Positions 27,501 through 37,800 of a stretch of DNA of 64,000 bases are shown here, piece after piece (the first letter of the stretch is position 1; each line of letters begins with the position of its first letter). The stretch is from positions 3,244,532 through 3,308,531 of the forward strand of contig NZ_LT594621.1 of assembly GCF_900091655.1 (NCBI RefSeq). Reading direction: 5' to 3'. The DNA is from Culturomica massiliensis. Its GTDB lineage: Bacteria > Bacteroidota > Bacteroidia > Bacteroidales > Marinifilaceae. The position numbers and the translations under genes are program-made. The notes beneath the pieces are model-generated. The model saw nothing but the letters and a program-made list of their open reading frames with translations, did not search any database and was not told the origin of the DNA.

Positions 27501-30500
27501 CTGATTGTTTATAGTTCTTTACCGAAAATATACGGGGGAAAATGGGCTGTTTGTGACGATTCTCCCTGCCCTTTATGGGGGAAAGCATACGGCTATTTTA
27601 TCGAGGAGACGAATCTGAAATGGAAGTTGTTGAATACCGGGGAGGGCTGGGGACGTATCGAGCCGGACCGGGGATTTGGTGTGGTTTATACGCCGGAACC
27701 GGGGAAAAGAGTCGGGAGCGGAGATACGGTAAAAATTGAACTGGATTATGCCGACGGTATGTTGAAAGATACGGTTTATCTGAAGATAAATGCGGCTTTG
27801 ACATGGGCGCTCAATAGAGATACTTTAATTGCAAAGGAGCGTCAGATCAATGTCAACCGGATCGCTCCGGATTTCTTTACCTGTGATAATTATCAGCGGT
27901 TGGTCATTGAAAAAACCGGATTGAGTAACGATGCTTTTGTCGAAAGGGATTCCATCCTCAATTTCGGTATGTGGGATTTGGATTTCGGACGTAATTTTCA
28001 GGTAAAGACCAGAATTAAGATGATCGGTTTACCCGGTTGTCCGGATGCATATTCGGGAAATATAGAGATGATCGATCTGGTAAACGTACAGCCTCATGCC
28101 AGAACGATGATGAATCTTTGTGCGGGAGATTCGGTTGAAACGACCTCAATGTTCAATTATGAAGTCGCCGATCGCTATACCGTTTTTGAATGGGAAAAAG
28201 AAGGTGTTGACGGTAGTTTTAACGGGGATTCATCTTATTATTATGTTTCCGGTAACGGAGGCGATCATCGCTTGAAAATCGTTACCCGTAAAACTTGTAC
28301 TTTTTACGACGGTACGGTTGCCGGTGCCGATTTCAGAAAAGAGAGTCTGGTTTCCGATTATTTCAAGACCTATCATAACCCGGGCCTTTCGATAGAGCGG
28401 AAACAGGATACATTATGCCCGGCAGAAGTGCAGGTTGAAAATATTATTGACCATTGGGGAGTTCGTTTGCAACGACCGGAATACATGACGGGGCATTTGT
28501 ATTTTAACGACCGGAATTTATTGCCGTCTCAGATTTATCATTTCAATAAAAATGCGGGAGAGTCGGATACTGTCCTTGTTTCCGTGGATTTAGGCGCTTG
28601 CCGGTATATGGATTGGCAGGTAAAAGATACGGTTGTGTTGTATAAGCAAAGACAAATGATTACCGGTGAATTTGCAATTCCCGGACTTTGCGGAGAACGT
28701 TGGACCGATATCGACCGGCATACATTGAATTTGGTCGATTATTCCGGTTTGGAATGGAGCGCTGTCGGTGCAGATATTTCGATTGTAGACGGTAATCTTA
28801 TGCCTCGTATTCAGGGGAAAGAAGATTTTGTTTCCGGTAGTGTAACCCTTACGGTAAAAGCTTCCGAGGGATGTCCTGAAGAAGTGTTGACCAGAGCATT
28901 TACCAGGACAGTTTTGCCTGAAATCGCTTTGGCAGATCAGGTGTTATGTCCTGAAGCCGGCATGGAAATAACGATTCCTGTTGCTTTTTTGAAAATGCGG
29001 GAAAATATCGATCGTATCGACTGGAAAATTTTCGGAACTGCAACTCCTTTTCTGACGACGGATAAAGAGACTGAAAGTATCGTTTATACTTTGACGGCTG
29101 CCGATGTAAGCCGGAATGACTTTGGTATTGTTGCAGAAGTATATGCCCCCGGTGTTTGTGCGGACGAGCCTACCGGTGATTCTGTAAACATTTCTTTCAG
29201 AGAGGTTCCGGAAATTGATATTTTGGAGTCTGTGCCTTTTGTATGTCAGGGAGATTCTGTGAGACTGGAACAGATAGCTGTGGGTACCGATAGTGAAGTG
29301 GTTTCCTGGCATGTCGTTTCGGGGGATGGCCGGTTGACAGATGAGTATTATCTTCCCGGAGAGGGAAACGGAGAGGTGCGTTTGCAGATTGTTGCCGGTG
29401 CTAAGTATGGCTGTCATATCACCAGGACGGAGGAGGTTGTTGTTCAAATCCGTCCGGCTCCGGTGCCGGGATTATTTACGGTTTCCGAACCGCGGTGTCC
29501 CGGTATGGAATTGGTATTTTCAACGGATGTGCCTGCCGGAAATTATGTCTGGGATTTTGCTGACGGTTCTTTGCCGGAAAGCGGAGCAATGCTTACCCAT
29601 CGTTATGAAAAAGCCGGTATTTATCCGGTGATGCTGACTTCTCATTATGCTAACGGATGCGTTCGCTCCAGGAGGGAAAATGTGGTTGTGGGGGCTTTGC
29701 TGAAAGCCGGCTTGAATATTGTGCCCGAAACGGAAGATTGCCGTCAGATTGTTCGTTATGTTGAAAATACGACGGAAGGGGTTTGGACTTATGCAAAGAT
29801 CAATTGGGGGGATTCGGATGAATGGCAGAATATAGAGGAAGGGAATCCTGAAATTATCGGACATCGTTTTACCAATGATTCGACGGTGGTATTGACTTAT
29901 CCGATCCGGTTGATTGTCGGGAATGCCTGTCAGGAAGACACGGCATATACCGATTTGAAAGTATATCCTTTACAGGTTAAAGCCCGGATAGGAATCAGTG
30001 ATGATCCGGCCTATGCTAAATGTTTCGGACAAAATTGGGGATTCTTGAACCGTTCGTTCGGGTTTGGAAATGCCCGGTATGAGGCTTTGTGGACGTTGGA
30101 GCCGGGTGTGGCTTATCAATCGAATTCCATTTCGGATTCGCTGGTGGAGCATCGGTTTACAAAGCCGGGAGAATATAAAATAACGTTAACGGTAAAAGAT
30201 AAATGTAATTCGGATTCAATATCCCAGGTAATTACGGTTTTGGGAAATGATAAACTGGATTTCAGCATTCCCGGAGATGTATTGTGTTCCGACAGGGAGA
30301 CTGCATTGAGTGTAAAACCGGAGTGGCGGGAGCATTTTTCAGGATTCCGTTGGGATTTTGGGGATGGTAGTCCGATTATTACGAACAAGGATTCCGTTGT
30401 TCATGTGTTTAAAAATGCCGGCTCGTATCGGGTGACATTAAAAGCGAATGCTTTATCGGAAGGATATTGTCCGGTAGAAAAAGTAAGTTCTGTCGTGATC

Positions 30501-31913
30501 CATAAAACGCCTGGGGCTGGAATTCGTGTGGAACCGGCTGCCCGGGGATGTGCCCCGGATACGGTTCGTTTTATCCGGGTGTTTCAGGGAGAAGAAACAA
30601 ACGATCCTGCCGAACAGGTATATTGGGATTTCCGTAACGGAGTCACCGCTGCAAGTAATGATGTGGATGGGGTTGTGTTTGAATTGCCGGGAGAATATAA
30701 GGTATTGCTGAAGGTTACTTCCGGCGCGGGATGTGTGGGTTCGGATTCTGTATCGGTAATGACATTGGAAACGCCGGTTGCCGGATTTATTGTATCCGAT
30801 ACGTTGTTCTGTACGGATGACGGTGTGATTCAAATTGGTTTGGATAACCGTACCCCGGAACCGGAAAAGAATTCTTTCGAGTGGTCCTATAACGGCACTT
30901 TGTTTTCAAGATTGTTTCAGCCGGAAATATTGACACCTGCTCCTGAATTCGGGAAAATACAGATAAAATTGACGGCTTATAACAATGCGACCCGTTGTCC
31001 GGATGTCTTTGTCAAAGATGTCGTATCTTCCCGTCTGGTAAAAGCCGATTTCAGTGTTACGCCTCATGAAATCTGTGATGCAACTCCGGTACATTTTGAA
31101 AGTACGTCTTTGTACGGAGAAGGCGCAAGATGGGATATGGGAGATGGAAATATCATGACAGAAAGCAGTTTTGACTATCTTTATGAAGGTGAGGGAGTAT
31201 ATACGATAAGGATTGTAGCTAATAATGCGGAAGGTTGTGTATCTGAAAAAACGGAGACCGTAACGGTTTATCCTTTGCCGACTGTTGATTTTTCCTGGGA
31301 TAAGGATAATTCTGTGCCGGGAGATATTCCCGGAAATACGGAATTGCCTGAAATAGATAACGGAGGGGTCCGGTTTACGAATTTATCGGATGTTTTCCCG
31401 AAAACATGGGGCGATTCATTGCGTTATGTCTGGGATTTCGGAGATAATTCGGCTGTTGTGACACAGGAATCCCCGTATCATCGTTTCCGGAATAACGGGG
31501 TGTATGAGGTGGTGTTGAAAGGGATTACTCAATATGGTTGCGTGGATAGTGTTTCGGATCGGATTTCCGTATCGGCCGTAAAAGGATTGTTTATTCCGAC
31601 GGCATTTGCACCGGGGATGCCCGACGACAATATGGGAGAAGGCGGAGATTACAGGGGAATAGCCCGTTTTCAGCCTAAGGGTGTCGGATTGCATACCTAT
31701 AAGATTCAGATATACGATGCCTGGGGTGGATGTGTATGGAGTTCCGATAAAGTGGAAAACGGCCATCCGGCCGAATACTGGGACGGAACCTTTAACGGTG
31801 CTCCTGTCCCGAAGGGAAATTACACCTGGAAGGTGAGTGCAACCTTTATTGACGGTTCCGTCTGGAATAATGACGGAGGTAAGACGGAAGGCAGTGTGAT
31901 GCTTATCCGGTAG
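24513..31913 (+). CDS. Giant PKD-repeat adhesin with gliding-motility type (T9SS type B) C-terminal domain
   Basis: 2466 residues with a signal peptide (MKRGLFCVLCVFVCLNFAWG after a short extension). The protein is almost entirely beta-rich Ig-like/PKD modules. Recognisable PKD cores are YVWDFADGS (about 1679), FRWDFGDGS (about 1946), ARWDMGDGN (about 2206) and YVWDFGDNS (about 2304), with more diverged ones earlier (IDWGDA near residue 90). The last ~110 residues (from LFIPTAFAPG, through YDAWGGCVW, WDGTFNGAPVPKGNYTW, to GSVMLIR) are the gliding-motility-associated C-terminal domain that directs T9SS export. An AAGG 7 nt before 24513 favours this start, but ATG at 24531 is also good. It is probably exported by the PorP/SprF protein encoded divergently and displayed on the cell surface. 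Confidence 0.9.
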   Translation: MYKNVIMKRGLFCVLCVFVCLNFAWGQRVAEEVWTDTIGYQQWQARWSEKDDTVWFVNYHYWEGVTTQHELVFKFLQADMPLGYDQLEIDWGDATSSGILVFNGDDLQVEHTYGRAGIFDLKVTLTSSLAYPPLTFYQKEFNQDLQKCEVEVLNREPKNRCMEYEQDTFWIKLKGTEANPPHTKYTLTCNISSELVSAAAARKDTLFVADTTNMPDVWMLIMRKPVGQYDLSVGFRMVCSDQFSAYFLFNNTDFTPLYIYDKPKLSEIFNYDYEAEEPIRICTGNEAFVCDKIYNNMYMDWQGFPSYMVGAQMKFTFYRAEEPVNPVWEEIPVTHDKTVVDSARLIFNAPGYYKIKIIAENFCGRDTLETDSVFESMQKRPIEVYENGLDLPLACVTDQLCIKDNPVITLSDPARRIKFERWPEYKIEVTRSGTDDVSEPVGYELVSQQMFKADAEVSYPEACDSSKVNLKIREAGVFEIKFTREHNVCGTSQDVFTVCQGGIPTLAGGALVDSLISSYDIVFRGGRASRCDTFSYVLQDFQAAIDSNNLSVDSIAFVFKKGLGPLDTMIFREGDLQIYRFDSVTENLNYIEVKARNYCGWSDSQSLGFYTFIKPDVRLLRNGLEDNDTLCSGTDYEYKLAGTIPESYYIETIYTRLNQDFRPIDRPVEETQEHLSWTRRWDFVGIAEEKIILRHGLSPDGCMQILIDTVYIGLSPDGFKFADSLRYCDRQTEVTVSDLFSEAATGYRWAEWQWRQSDPDWQKASALPSALTFTPGMNDTLYVKLSLSKGCYIRDSLIFIPKAEPVFSVLKERDTFCVIGTGNYPVWDPLAMTFPAEPGVKVDLKVGSANADASSFLLDKKDIPSDYQLVVTTDFPDSLKMTYRAYHSETDVENSCVLELSRKLILQKPYLRIMKTDTLDDTAPGRYDFTRMDGYIDSKYVDEATFVWSKRADLTGHFDGNSFVLSGEDLKADSLVFYLEAQVSSSYCGGEILRDSLIVYSSLPKIYGGKWAVCDDSPCPLWGKAYGYFIEETNLKWKLLNTGEGWGRIEPDRGFGVVYTPEPGKRVGSGDTVKIELDYADGMLKDTVYLKINAALTWALNRDTLIAKERQINVNRIAPDFFTCDNYQRLVIEKTGLSNDAFVERDSILNFGMWDLDFGRNFQVKTRIKMIGLPGCPDAYSGNIEMIDLVNVQPHARTMMNLCAGDSVETTSMFNYEVADRYTVFEWEKEGVDGSFNGDSSYYYVSGNGGDHRLKIVTRKTCTFYDGTVAGADFRKESLVSDYFKTYHNPGLSIERKQDTLCPAEVQVENIIDHWGVRLQRPEYMTGHLYFNDRNLLPSQIYHFNKNAGESDTVLVSVDLGACRYMDWQVKDTVVLYKQRQMITGEFAIPGLCGERWTDIDRHTLNLVDYSGLEWSAVGADISIVDGNLMPRIQGKEDFVSGSVTLTVKASEGCPEEVLTRAFTRTVLPEIALADQVLCPEAGMEITIPVAFLKMRENIDRIDWKIFGTATPFLTTDKETESIVYTLTAADVSRNDFGIVAEVYAPGVCADEPTGDSVNISFREVPEIDILESVPFVCQGDSVRLEQIAVGTDSEVVSWHVVSGDGRLTDEYYLPGEGNGEVRLQIVAGAKYGCHITRTEEVVVQIRPAPVPGLFTVSEPRCPGMELVFSTDVPAGNYVWDFADGSLPESGAMLTHRYEKAGIYPVMLTSHYANGCVRSRRENVVVGALLKAGLNIVPETEDCRQIVRYVENTTEGVWTYAKINWGDSDEWQNIEEGNPEIIGHRFTNDSTVVLTYPIRLIVGNACQEDTAYTDLKVYPLQVKARIGISDDPAYAKCFGQNWGFLNRSFGFGNARYEALWTLEPGVAYQSNSISDSLVEHRFTKPGEYKITLTVKDKCNSDSISQVITVLGNDKLDFSIPGDVLCSDRETALSVKPEWREHFSGFRWDFGDGSPIITNKDSVVHVFKNAGSYRVTLKANALSEGYCPVEKVSSVVIHKTPGAGIRVEPAARGCAPDTVRFIRVFQGEETNDPAEQVYWDFRNGVTAASNDVDGVVFELPGEYKVLLKVTSGAGCVGSDSVSVMTLETPVAGFIVSDTLFCTDDGVIQIGLDNRTPEPEKNSFEWSYNGTLFSRLFQPEILTPAPEFGKIQIKLTAYNNATRCPDVFVKDVVSSRLVKADFSVTPHEICDATPVHFESTSLYGEGARWDMGDGNIMTESSFDYLYEGEGVYTIRIVANNAEGCVSEKTETVTVYPLPTVDFSWDKDNSVPGDIPGNTELPEIDNGGVRFTNLSDVFPKTWGDSLRYVWDFGDNSAVVTQESPYHRFRNNGVYEVVLKGITQYGCVDSVSDRISVSAVKGLFIPTAFAPGMPDDNMGEGGDYRGIARFQPKGVGLHTYKIQIYDAWGGCVWSSDKVENGHPAEYWDGTFNGAPVPKGNYTWKVSATFIDGSVWNNDGGKTEGSVMLIR

Positions 31914-31952
31914 AAGAAAAGGGAAATGCCAAGCAGACATTTCCCTTTTCTT
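31914..31952. terminator. Bidirectional intrinsic terminator
   Basis: Perfect stem of 15 bp (31914-31928 with 31938-31952; core AGAAAAGGGAAATG) and a 9-nt loop. It begins at the base after the adhesin stop codon and ends one base before the polA stop codon on the other strand, so it serves both convergent genes. Confidence 0.9.
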
Positions 31953-34643
31953 TTAGTGGGCTTCGTACCAGTTGTTCCCGAATCCGCAACTGACGGTCAG
32001 GGGTACGGAGAGTTGCACTACGTTTTCCATACATTCCCTGACCAGGTTTTTCAAGGCTTCCTGTTCGTCTTTGTGACATTTGAAGTTCAATTCGTCGTGT
32101 ACCTGAAGAATCATTTTGGATTTCATCCCTCTTTTTTGTAATTGGGCTTGAATATGGATCATGGCGAGTTTAATAATGTCTGCCGCAGAACCCTGTATCG
32201 GTGCGTTTACGGCATTGCGTTCGGCCATACCCCGGATGACGGCATTTCTCGAGTTGATGTCCCGTAAATACCGTCTTCTGCCCATGATTGTTTCGACGTA
32301 TTCTTTTTTACGTGCTTTTTCTACCGATTCTTCCATGTATTTTTTGACTCCCGGATAAAGTTCGAAATAGCCGTCGATTAATTCTTTCCCTTCTTTTCGG
32401 CTGATGTGCAAACGTTCGGCGAGTCCCCAGGCAGAAATCCCGTAAATAATGCCGAAATTAGCCGTTTTAGCTCTTCTTCTCATTTCGGGTGTGACTTCGT
32501 TTACCGGAACGTGGAAGATTTTTGCGGCAGTGGCCGTGTGAACGTCTTCGTTGTGCCGGAAGGCATCTATCAGTTCCTGCGTCTGGCTAAGATGTGCCAT
32601 CAGGCGTAATTCGACCTGGGAATAGTCGGCAGAAAAAAACAGATAGTCCGGATTTCCGGTGACGAAGGCTTTCCGGATTTTACGTCCTTCTTCGGTACGT
32701 ATCGGAATGTTTTGCAGATTGGGGTTTAAACTGCTTAGCCTGCCTGTTGCAGCTTCTGCCTGATTGAAATGAGTATGTATTTTGCCGGTTCCGGGATCAA
32801 TGTATGTCGGTAAGGCTTCGGCATAGGTCGTTAAAAGTTTCTTCAGGCCTCTGTAATCGAGTATTTTGGAAACGATCGGATGTTCGTTTTCCAATTTGGC
32901 AAGCACTTGTTCGGAAGTGCTGTATTGACCGGTTTTGGTTTTTTTATTGCCTCCGTCGACGTTCATTTCGTCGAAAAGTACTTCGCCCAGTTGTTTGGGC
33001 GAGCTGATGTTAAAAGGATGTCCTGCCAGGTCGTATATTTCTTTTTCGACAATATCGATCCGTTGTTTTAAGTCGGTCGATATTTCCTGTAAAGCTTGCG
33101 TATCGATGCTTACCCCTTCAAATTCCATGTCCGCCAATACAGACACCAGCGGCATTTCGATTTCATTAAACAGACGGATGAGTCCCGTTTCCATTAATGC
33201 CGTATTCAGTTTTTCTTTTAACTGGAATAATACGTCCGCTTTTTCAGCAAAATTCCGGTCTTCTTTGGCTTCGTCTTCGAAAAACAGGCTGAGCTGTTGG
33301 TTTTCGGGCTTTGCTTCCGTCAATGTATAGTTCAGGTATTGTAAGGCTATACGTGCCAGATCGTGTGACATGTCGGGATGCAGGACGTAATGAGCGATTT
33401 TTATGTCGAATATCTGGTTTTTCAGTGTTATGCCTGCCCGCTTCAGCCAGATTATGTCGTCTTTTACATCCGGGGATATTAAAATTTTGCTGTTGTCTTC
33501 CAGTAATGGGCAGAATTTTTTCAGGATTTTTTCGGTTTCAGAGAAATTGACCGGTAATTTGATGAAATTTACACAATGTGTTTTTGTCGAAAAACAAAGC
33601 CATGCCGGATAGGAAGTGTATATGTTGCCTGTTTGGAAAACGGCATGAAATACAAATTCCGGGGCTTGTTGCAATTCGCTTAATAATTCGTCTATATCCG
33701 CTGTCCGGTTTCGGTATTCTGTCTCTACGTCCGTCAGTTTTTCCGTTGCTTCGTCTTCAGCCATTTCTGTCGCAAAAAGTCGTCGCGAAAGAGAGAACAA
33801 TTCCAGTTCTTTGAATATCGGTTCCAGAATTTGAGTGTCGATATGTTCTTTCTCCAGATCGCTGGCAGAATAGTCGGTAGGAACCTCGGAATTGATTGTA
33901 ACAAGGGTTCTGGACAAATGTACTGTCGGTTGGCAATTGAGGAGATTCTCCCTCTGCTTGCCTTTCAATTCGTCGATATGCGCATAAATACCGTCTATAT
34001 CGCCGTATTTATAGACCAAAGAAGCTGCGCTTTTGGGACCGATGCCCGAACATCCCGGAACATTGTCGGCTGTATCTCCCATTAAGCCCAGAATATCGAC
34101 AACCTGACATACTTTTTCTATTCCGAAATGATCCAATACCTCCGGGATCCCCCATACTTCCGATTTATTGCCTGAACGGCCGGGCTTATACATGAATATT
34201 TTTTCACTGACTAATTGTGCATAGTCTTTATCCGGGGTGATCATATACACTGTATATCCTTCTTTTTCTCCTTTGCAAGCCAGAGTACCGATGACATCGT
34301 CAGCTTCAAAACCCGGAACTTCGACGCATTTGATCCCTAATCCTTTGATGATATTTTTGATATAAGGAATTGATTTTTTCAGATCTTCCGGCATTTTTGG
34401 GCGTTGGGCCTTATACTGCGGATACATTTCATGGCGAAATGTCGGACCTTCCGGATCGAAAACAACGGCAATATGTGTCGGCTTTTCTTGTTCAAGCAAT
34501 TCCAATAAGAAATTACAAAAACCGAAAGTCGCTGAAGTATTTATGCCGCTTGTCGTAATCCGTGGATTGTTGATAAAGGCGTAATAGGATCTGTATATCA
34601 ATGCGTAAGCATCTAAAAGAAAAAGTACATTTTTGTCAGGCAT
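31953..34643 (-). CDS. polA: DNA polymerase I
   Basis: 896 residues. The 5' nuclease domain occupies about 1-290 (LLDAYALIYRSYYA, EADDVIGTLA, TPDKDYAQLV, GDTADNVPG). The polymerase domain shows motif A DYSQVELRLMAH (about 671), motif B RRRAKTANFGIIYG (about 721) and motif C QVHDELNFK (about 848), all intact. In the 3'-5' exonuclease region the first acidic motif (DTET-like in active enzymes) is replaced by FVFHAVFQTG. Asp residues remain in DVKDDI and SHDLA, so proofreading is probably lost. The enzyme acts in repair and Okazaki fragment processing. A TAACTTTG element on the minus strand at 34670-34677 is a candidate -7 box. Confidence 0.95.
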   Translation of the reverse strand: MPDKNVLFLLDAYALIYRSYYAFINNPRITTSGINTSATFGFCNFLLELLEQEKPTHIAVVFDPEGPTFRHEMYPQYKAQRPKMPEDLKKSIPYIKNIIKGLGIKCVEVPGFEADDVIGTLACKGEKEGYTVYMITPDKDYAQLVSEKIFMYKPGRSGNKSEVWGIPEVLDHFGIEKVCQVVDILGLMGDTADNVPGCSGIGPKSAASLVYKYGDIDGIYAHIDELKGKQRENLLNCQPTVHLSRTLVTINSEVPTDYSASDLEKEHIDTQILEPIFKELELFSLSRRLFATEMAEDEATEKLTDVETEYRNRTADIDELLSELQQAPEFVFHAVFQTGNIYTSYPAWLCFSTKTHCVNFIKLPVNFSETEKILKKFCPLLEDNSKILISPDVKDDIIWLKRAGITLKNQIFDIKIAHYVLHPDMSHDLARIALQYLNYTLTEAKPENQQLSLFFEDEAKEDRNFAEKADVLFQLKEKLNTALMETGLIRLFNEIEMPLVSVLADMEFEGVSIDTQALQEISTDLKQRIDIVEKEIYDLAGHPFNISSPKQLGEVLFDEMNVDGGNKKTKTGQYSTSEQVLAKLENEHPIVSKILDYRGLKKLLTTYAEALPTYIDPGTGKIHTHFNQAEAATGRLSSLNPNLQNIPIRTEEGRKIRKAFVTGNPDYLFFSADYSQVELRLMAHLSQTQELIDAFRHNEDVHTATAAKIFHVPVNEVTPEMRRRAKTANFGIIYGISAWGLAERLHISRKEGKELIDGYFELYPGVKKYMEESVEKARKKEYVETIMGRRRYLRDINSRNAVIRGMAERNAVNAPIQGSAADIIKLAMIHIQAQLQKRGMKSKMILQVHDELNFKCHKDEQEALKNLVRECMENVVQLSVPLTVSCGFGNNWYEAH

Positions 34644-34774
34644 GAAATTTATATTTTTGGATTACTGGACAAAGTTAGAAAATAAAAAGGAGAGAACCGT
34701 GAAAATGACATACCTGAAAAAAGATTCGATATGAATTATATGAAGACGTACAATGAAAATGGTCAAATATAACT

Positions 34775-34782
34775 TACTTTTG
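34775..34782 (+). promoter_or_regulatory. Candidate -7 promoter box for the SUMF1/fibrinogen-like gene
   Basis: TACTTTTG fits the Bacteroidota -7 consensus TAnnTTTG and lies 26 nt before the ATG at 34809. No clear TTTG element was found about 20 nt upstream, so this is tentative. Confidence 0.35.
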
Positions 34783-34808
34783 CTCTGTGTATTATTGTAG
34801 TGGTAATT

Positions 34809-37800
34809 ATGAAAAAAGTAATCCTGTTATTTAGTATTGTTATTATATATCCGTCTGTATTATTCGCCAGTAATTTAAGAGTTAAGAGTGATGCCGTTAT
34901 CCTTTCTGTTGATGGGGTTACAGCGACCGTTGAGTTGAATTTGTTGTGGGAGAATTCGTGGTGTAATGTTTTTAATTATGATGCCGTATATGTTTTTGGT
35001 AAATTTAAATTGAAAGATGAAGGAAAGTGGAATAGCATTTATTTAGAAGAAAATAGTGTTGTGATTGAAAATGAGGGGTATGATGCAGATATCCGCTCTG
35101 TCGGTTTTTTTGTATACCGGAATAAAGAGGGGCAAGGTGATACAAATGTGAAATTGCGTTTACGCTGGAAACTGAATGGAAATTCGGAGAAATTATTGAC
35201 GGAGGAGATGTTCCATTCTCAACAGATTTTTTTTGCTTTTGAAGGAATTGAGATGGTGTATATACCTACTGCTCCATTCTATTTGGGGGATAGATATTCT
35301 GTAAATACGTTTAATTCTACTAGTTTGGGTGGAATTCCTGCTGAAGATGATATTATCGGGAGTAATAGTGGTTTTACTTATACTGCATCGTCAAATTCTA
35401 ATTTGGCGGTGAATGCTGCTGACCGTAAGAATATCGCACTGCAACCGGATAAAATCGCTTGGTCTGGAATCGCACCGGCAGTATGGCAGGTCGATTTTAA
35501 AACAGCCCGTAAAATTTGTTATTTCGGTGTATCCGGGGAATATCGGTTATTGGATAAAGGACGAGCGGTTCCTGATGGAATATGGTATTTGGAAGCTTCT
35601 TCTGATGCTCTGACTTGGACAGAGCTTTGGAGTGGCGGGTCGGCATTTTGGGGTACAGCTTCCCAATCTTATCCCATTGCAGGAGCTATTAAGATCGAAG
35701 AACCTGCTGCTTACCGGTATTATAGAATTCGGATACCTGAGGCTGAAAGTGCGGTTGTTGACAATATGATCCGGATAAATAATGTCGCAATGTCGGAAAT
35801 GGTTTTAGATGATCCGGGGCCGGTGTTAATCGATGAAACGGAGCATAATCTTCCAGAAAATTATCCAAATGGATATCGGGGTTTTTTTGTTATGAAATAT
35901 GAGTTGACACAAGAACAATATGTATCTTTTTTGAATAAGTTGGACTGTTCTTCCCAGTATGCACGGACGATTGGGGGAATTTTAGACGCTTTGAAAGAGG
36001 GAGATTATATTTTCGGAACCGATCGTACTCGACCTTCCTGTCGTAACGGCATTATTTTATATAAACAAAGAGAAAAATCTGACGATTCGTATGTTTTTGC
36101 CTGTGATCTCAATCCGTTAAATTTACCTAATAGCGATGACGACGGACAAACAATCGCTTGTAACTTTCTTACTCCTGCGGATATGCTTGCCTATGCAGAT
36201 TGGTGTGGGTTACGTCCGCTGAGTGAATTGGAATACGAAAAAATGGCTCGTGCTCCTTATCCTTATGTCCCTAAGGCAGGCGAAATTGCAACAGGAGGAA
36301 CAAATATCACGGGGGGAACAGGATTGAAAAATGCGGGTAAAGTCTCTGAATACTTAAATAGCGGCAATGTAAATGCTGAAAATTTGATAGAAGGTCCTGT
36401 CCGTTCCGGTTCATTTTTACGGAATACCAGAGATCGTACAGAGTGTGGAATCAGTTATTGGGGAGTAGAGGATTTGAGCGGTAATCTTGCTGAAATTTAT
36501 TATAACTGTGACATATACGGACGTCAGTTGGATGGACGAAAACAAGGTGATGGCGGTTTGGATATTGATGGAAATACAGATGTCCCTTTGTATTATTGGC
36601 CACAGGATTCTATGGCTTTCGGTGTAAGGGGAGGTAGTTATGCCGGAATAGAAGAACTTGCTGTTTCTGATCGACGTAATGCTATCGGATACTTTTCTTC
36701 ATTGGCGGATCGGAAGCCGACTGTTGGGATTCGACTGGGATTAGGTAGATTGCCGGAAGCGGAATCTTCTTCTTTAACTCTTGAAAATGGTCTTTCTTCC
36801 GGGAGTGTGATTATTCGTGATACGGTTTGTAGTGCGACAGAATATACTATAACAGGTAGTGTTAGTGAGACCCGTTTTAATAATCTTTACAGTTGGTATT
36901 GCAGCAAGGATTACGGTAAAACCTGGGAGCGGATAAAGGGTGAATCTCATAAAGATCTGACCTTGGTCGGGCTGACTTTAAATGTACCTTTTGGAACCGC
37001 AATGGAATACCGGTATAAGCGTTGCCTGGCAACTCCGACAGGTAGCGGAGAGAGTGGTGTTGTCGCGTTGGTCGTAGGACATGGTTTTAAAATGAATCGT
37101 TTACAGGATACTTTGATCCCCTGTCAGGAAATTAAAGGTTTTGTGGCAACTACGCCATTACCTTCTTATTTCAAATGGAAAATTATCGATACGGACAGTA
37201 CGAAGATGCCCAATGAGGAAGATGATTTTCATAGCAGCTATAAAGTTGTGACTTCTGATTTAAAAGTCGGAGATAATTGGCCCAATGGAATTTATTATGT
37301 CGATTTGTCGGTTGAATCTCAAAATAAACAATGTAATTGGTCGAGACGACTTGAAATTTTAGCACTTCCGCAAACAATAGATCCTTTTGAGGGTATTTCG
37401 GAAAGTTACATGTTTATGGAAAATGCTTATGTATTGGCTCATCGTTGGACCGGAGATGATCCGCAGGAGTGGCATTTAGTCGAGGACGAATGTGAGAGAA
37501 TAGCAATTGATGAGAAGACAGGAAAGATTACGTTTAAGGACATTGTAGCCGAGAATGATCTGGTAGAATGTCATTTTACGGCGAGTTTGATTTGCGAGGA
37601 GTTTCCGGATAGAGTCTATATGAAACGGGCTAAATATTTATGTCGTTCTTGCAAAGATTATTATGATTCCGGCATGCGGACGAATGGAAATTATTTGATA
37701 GATCCGGATGGCTTCGGTGGAATTCAGCCCTATGTTGCTTATTGTGATATGGCAAACGGGGGGTGGACCCGGTTTGATCAGATTTCTGCCGGGTGGCACG

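Noticed and set aside
29520..31940. Long antisense frames within the giant adhesin gene
   Set aside because: Lie opposite a continuous coding frame with clear protein domains; composition effect of codon usage.
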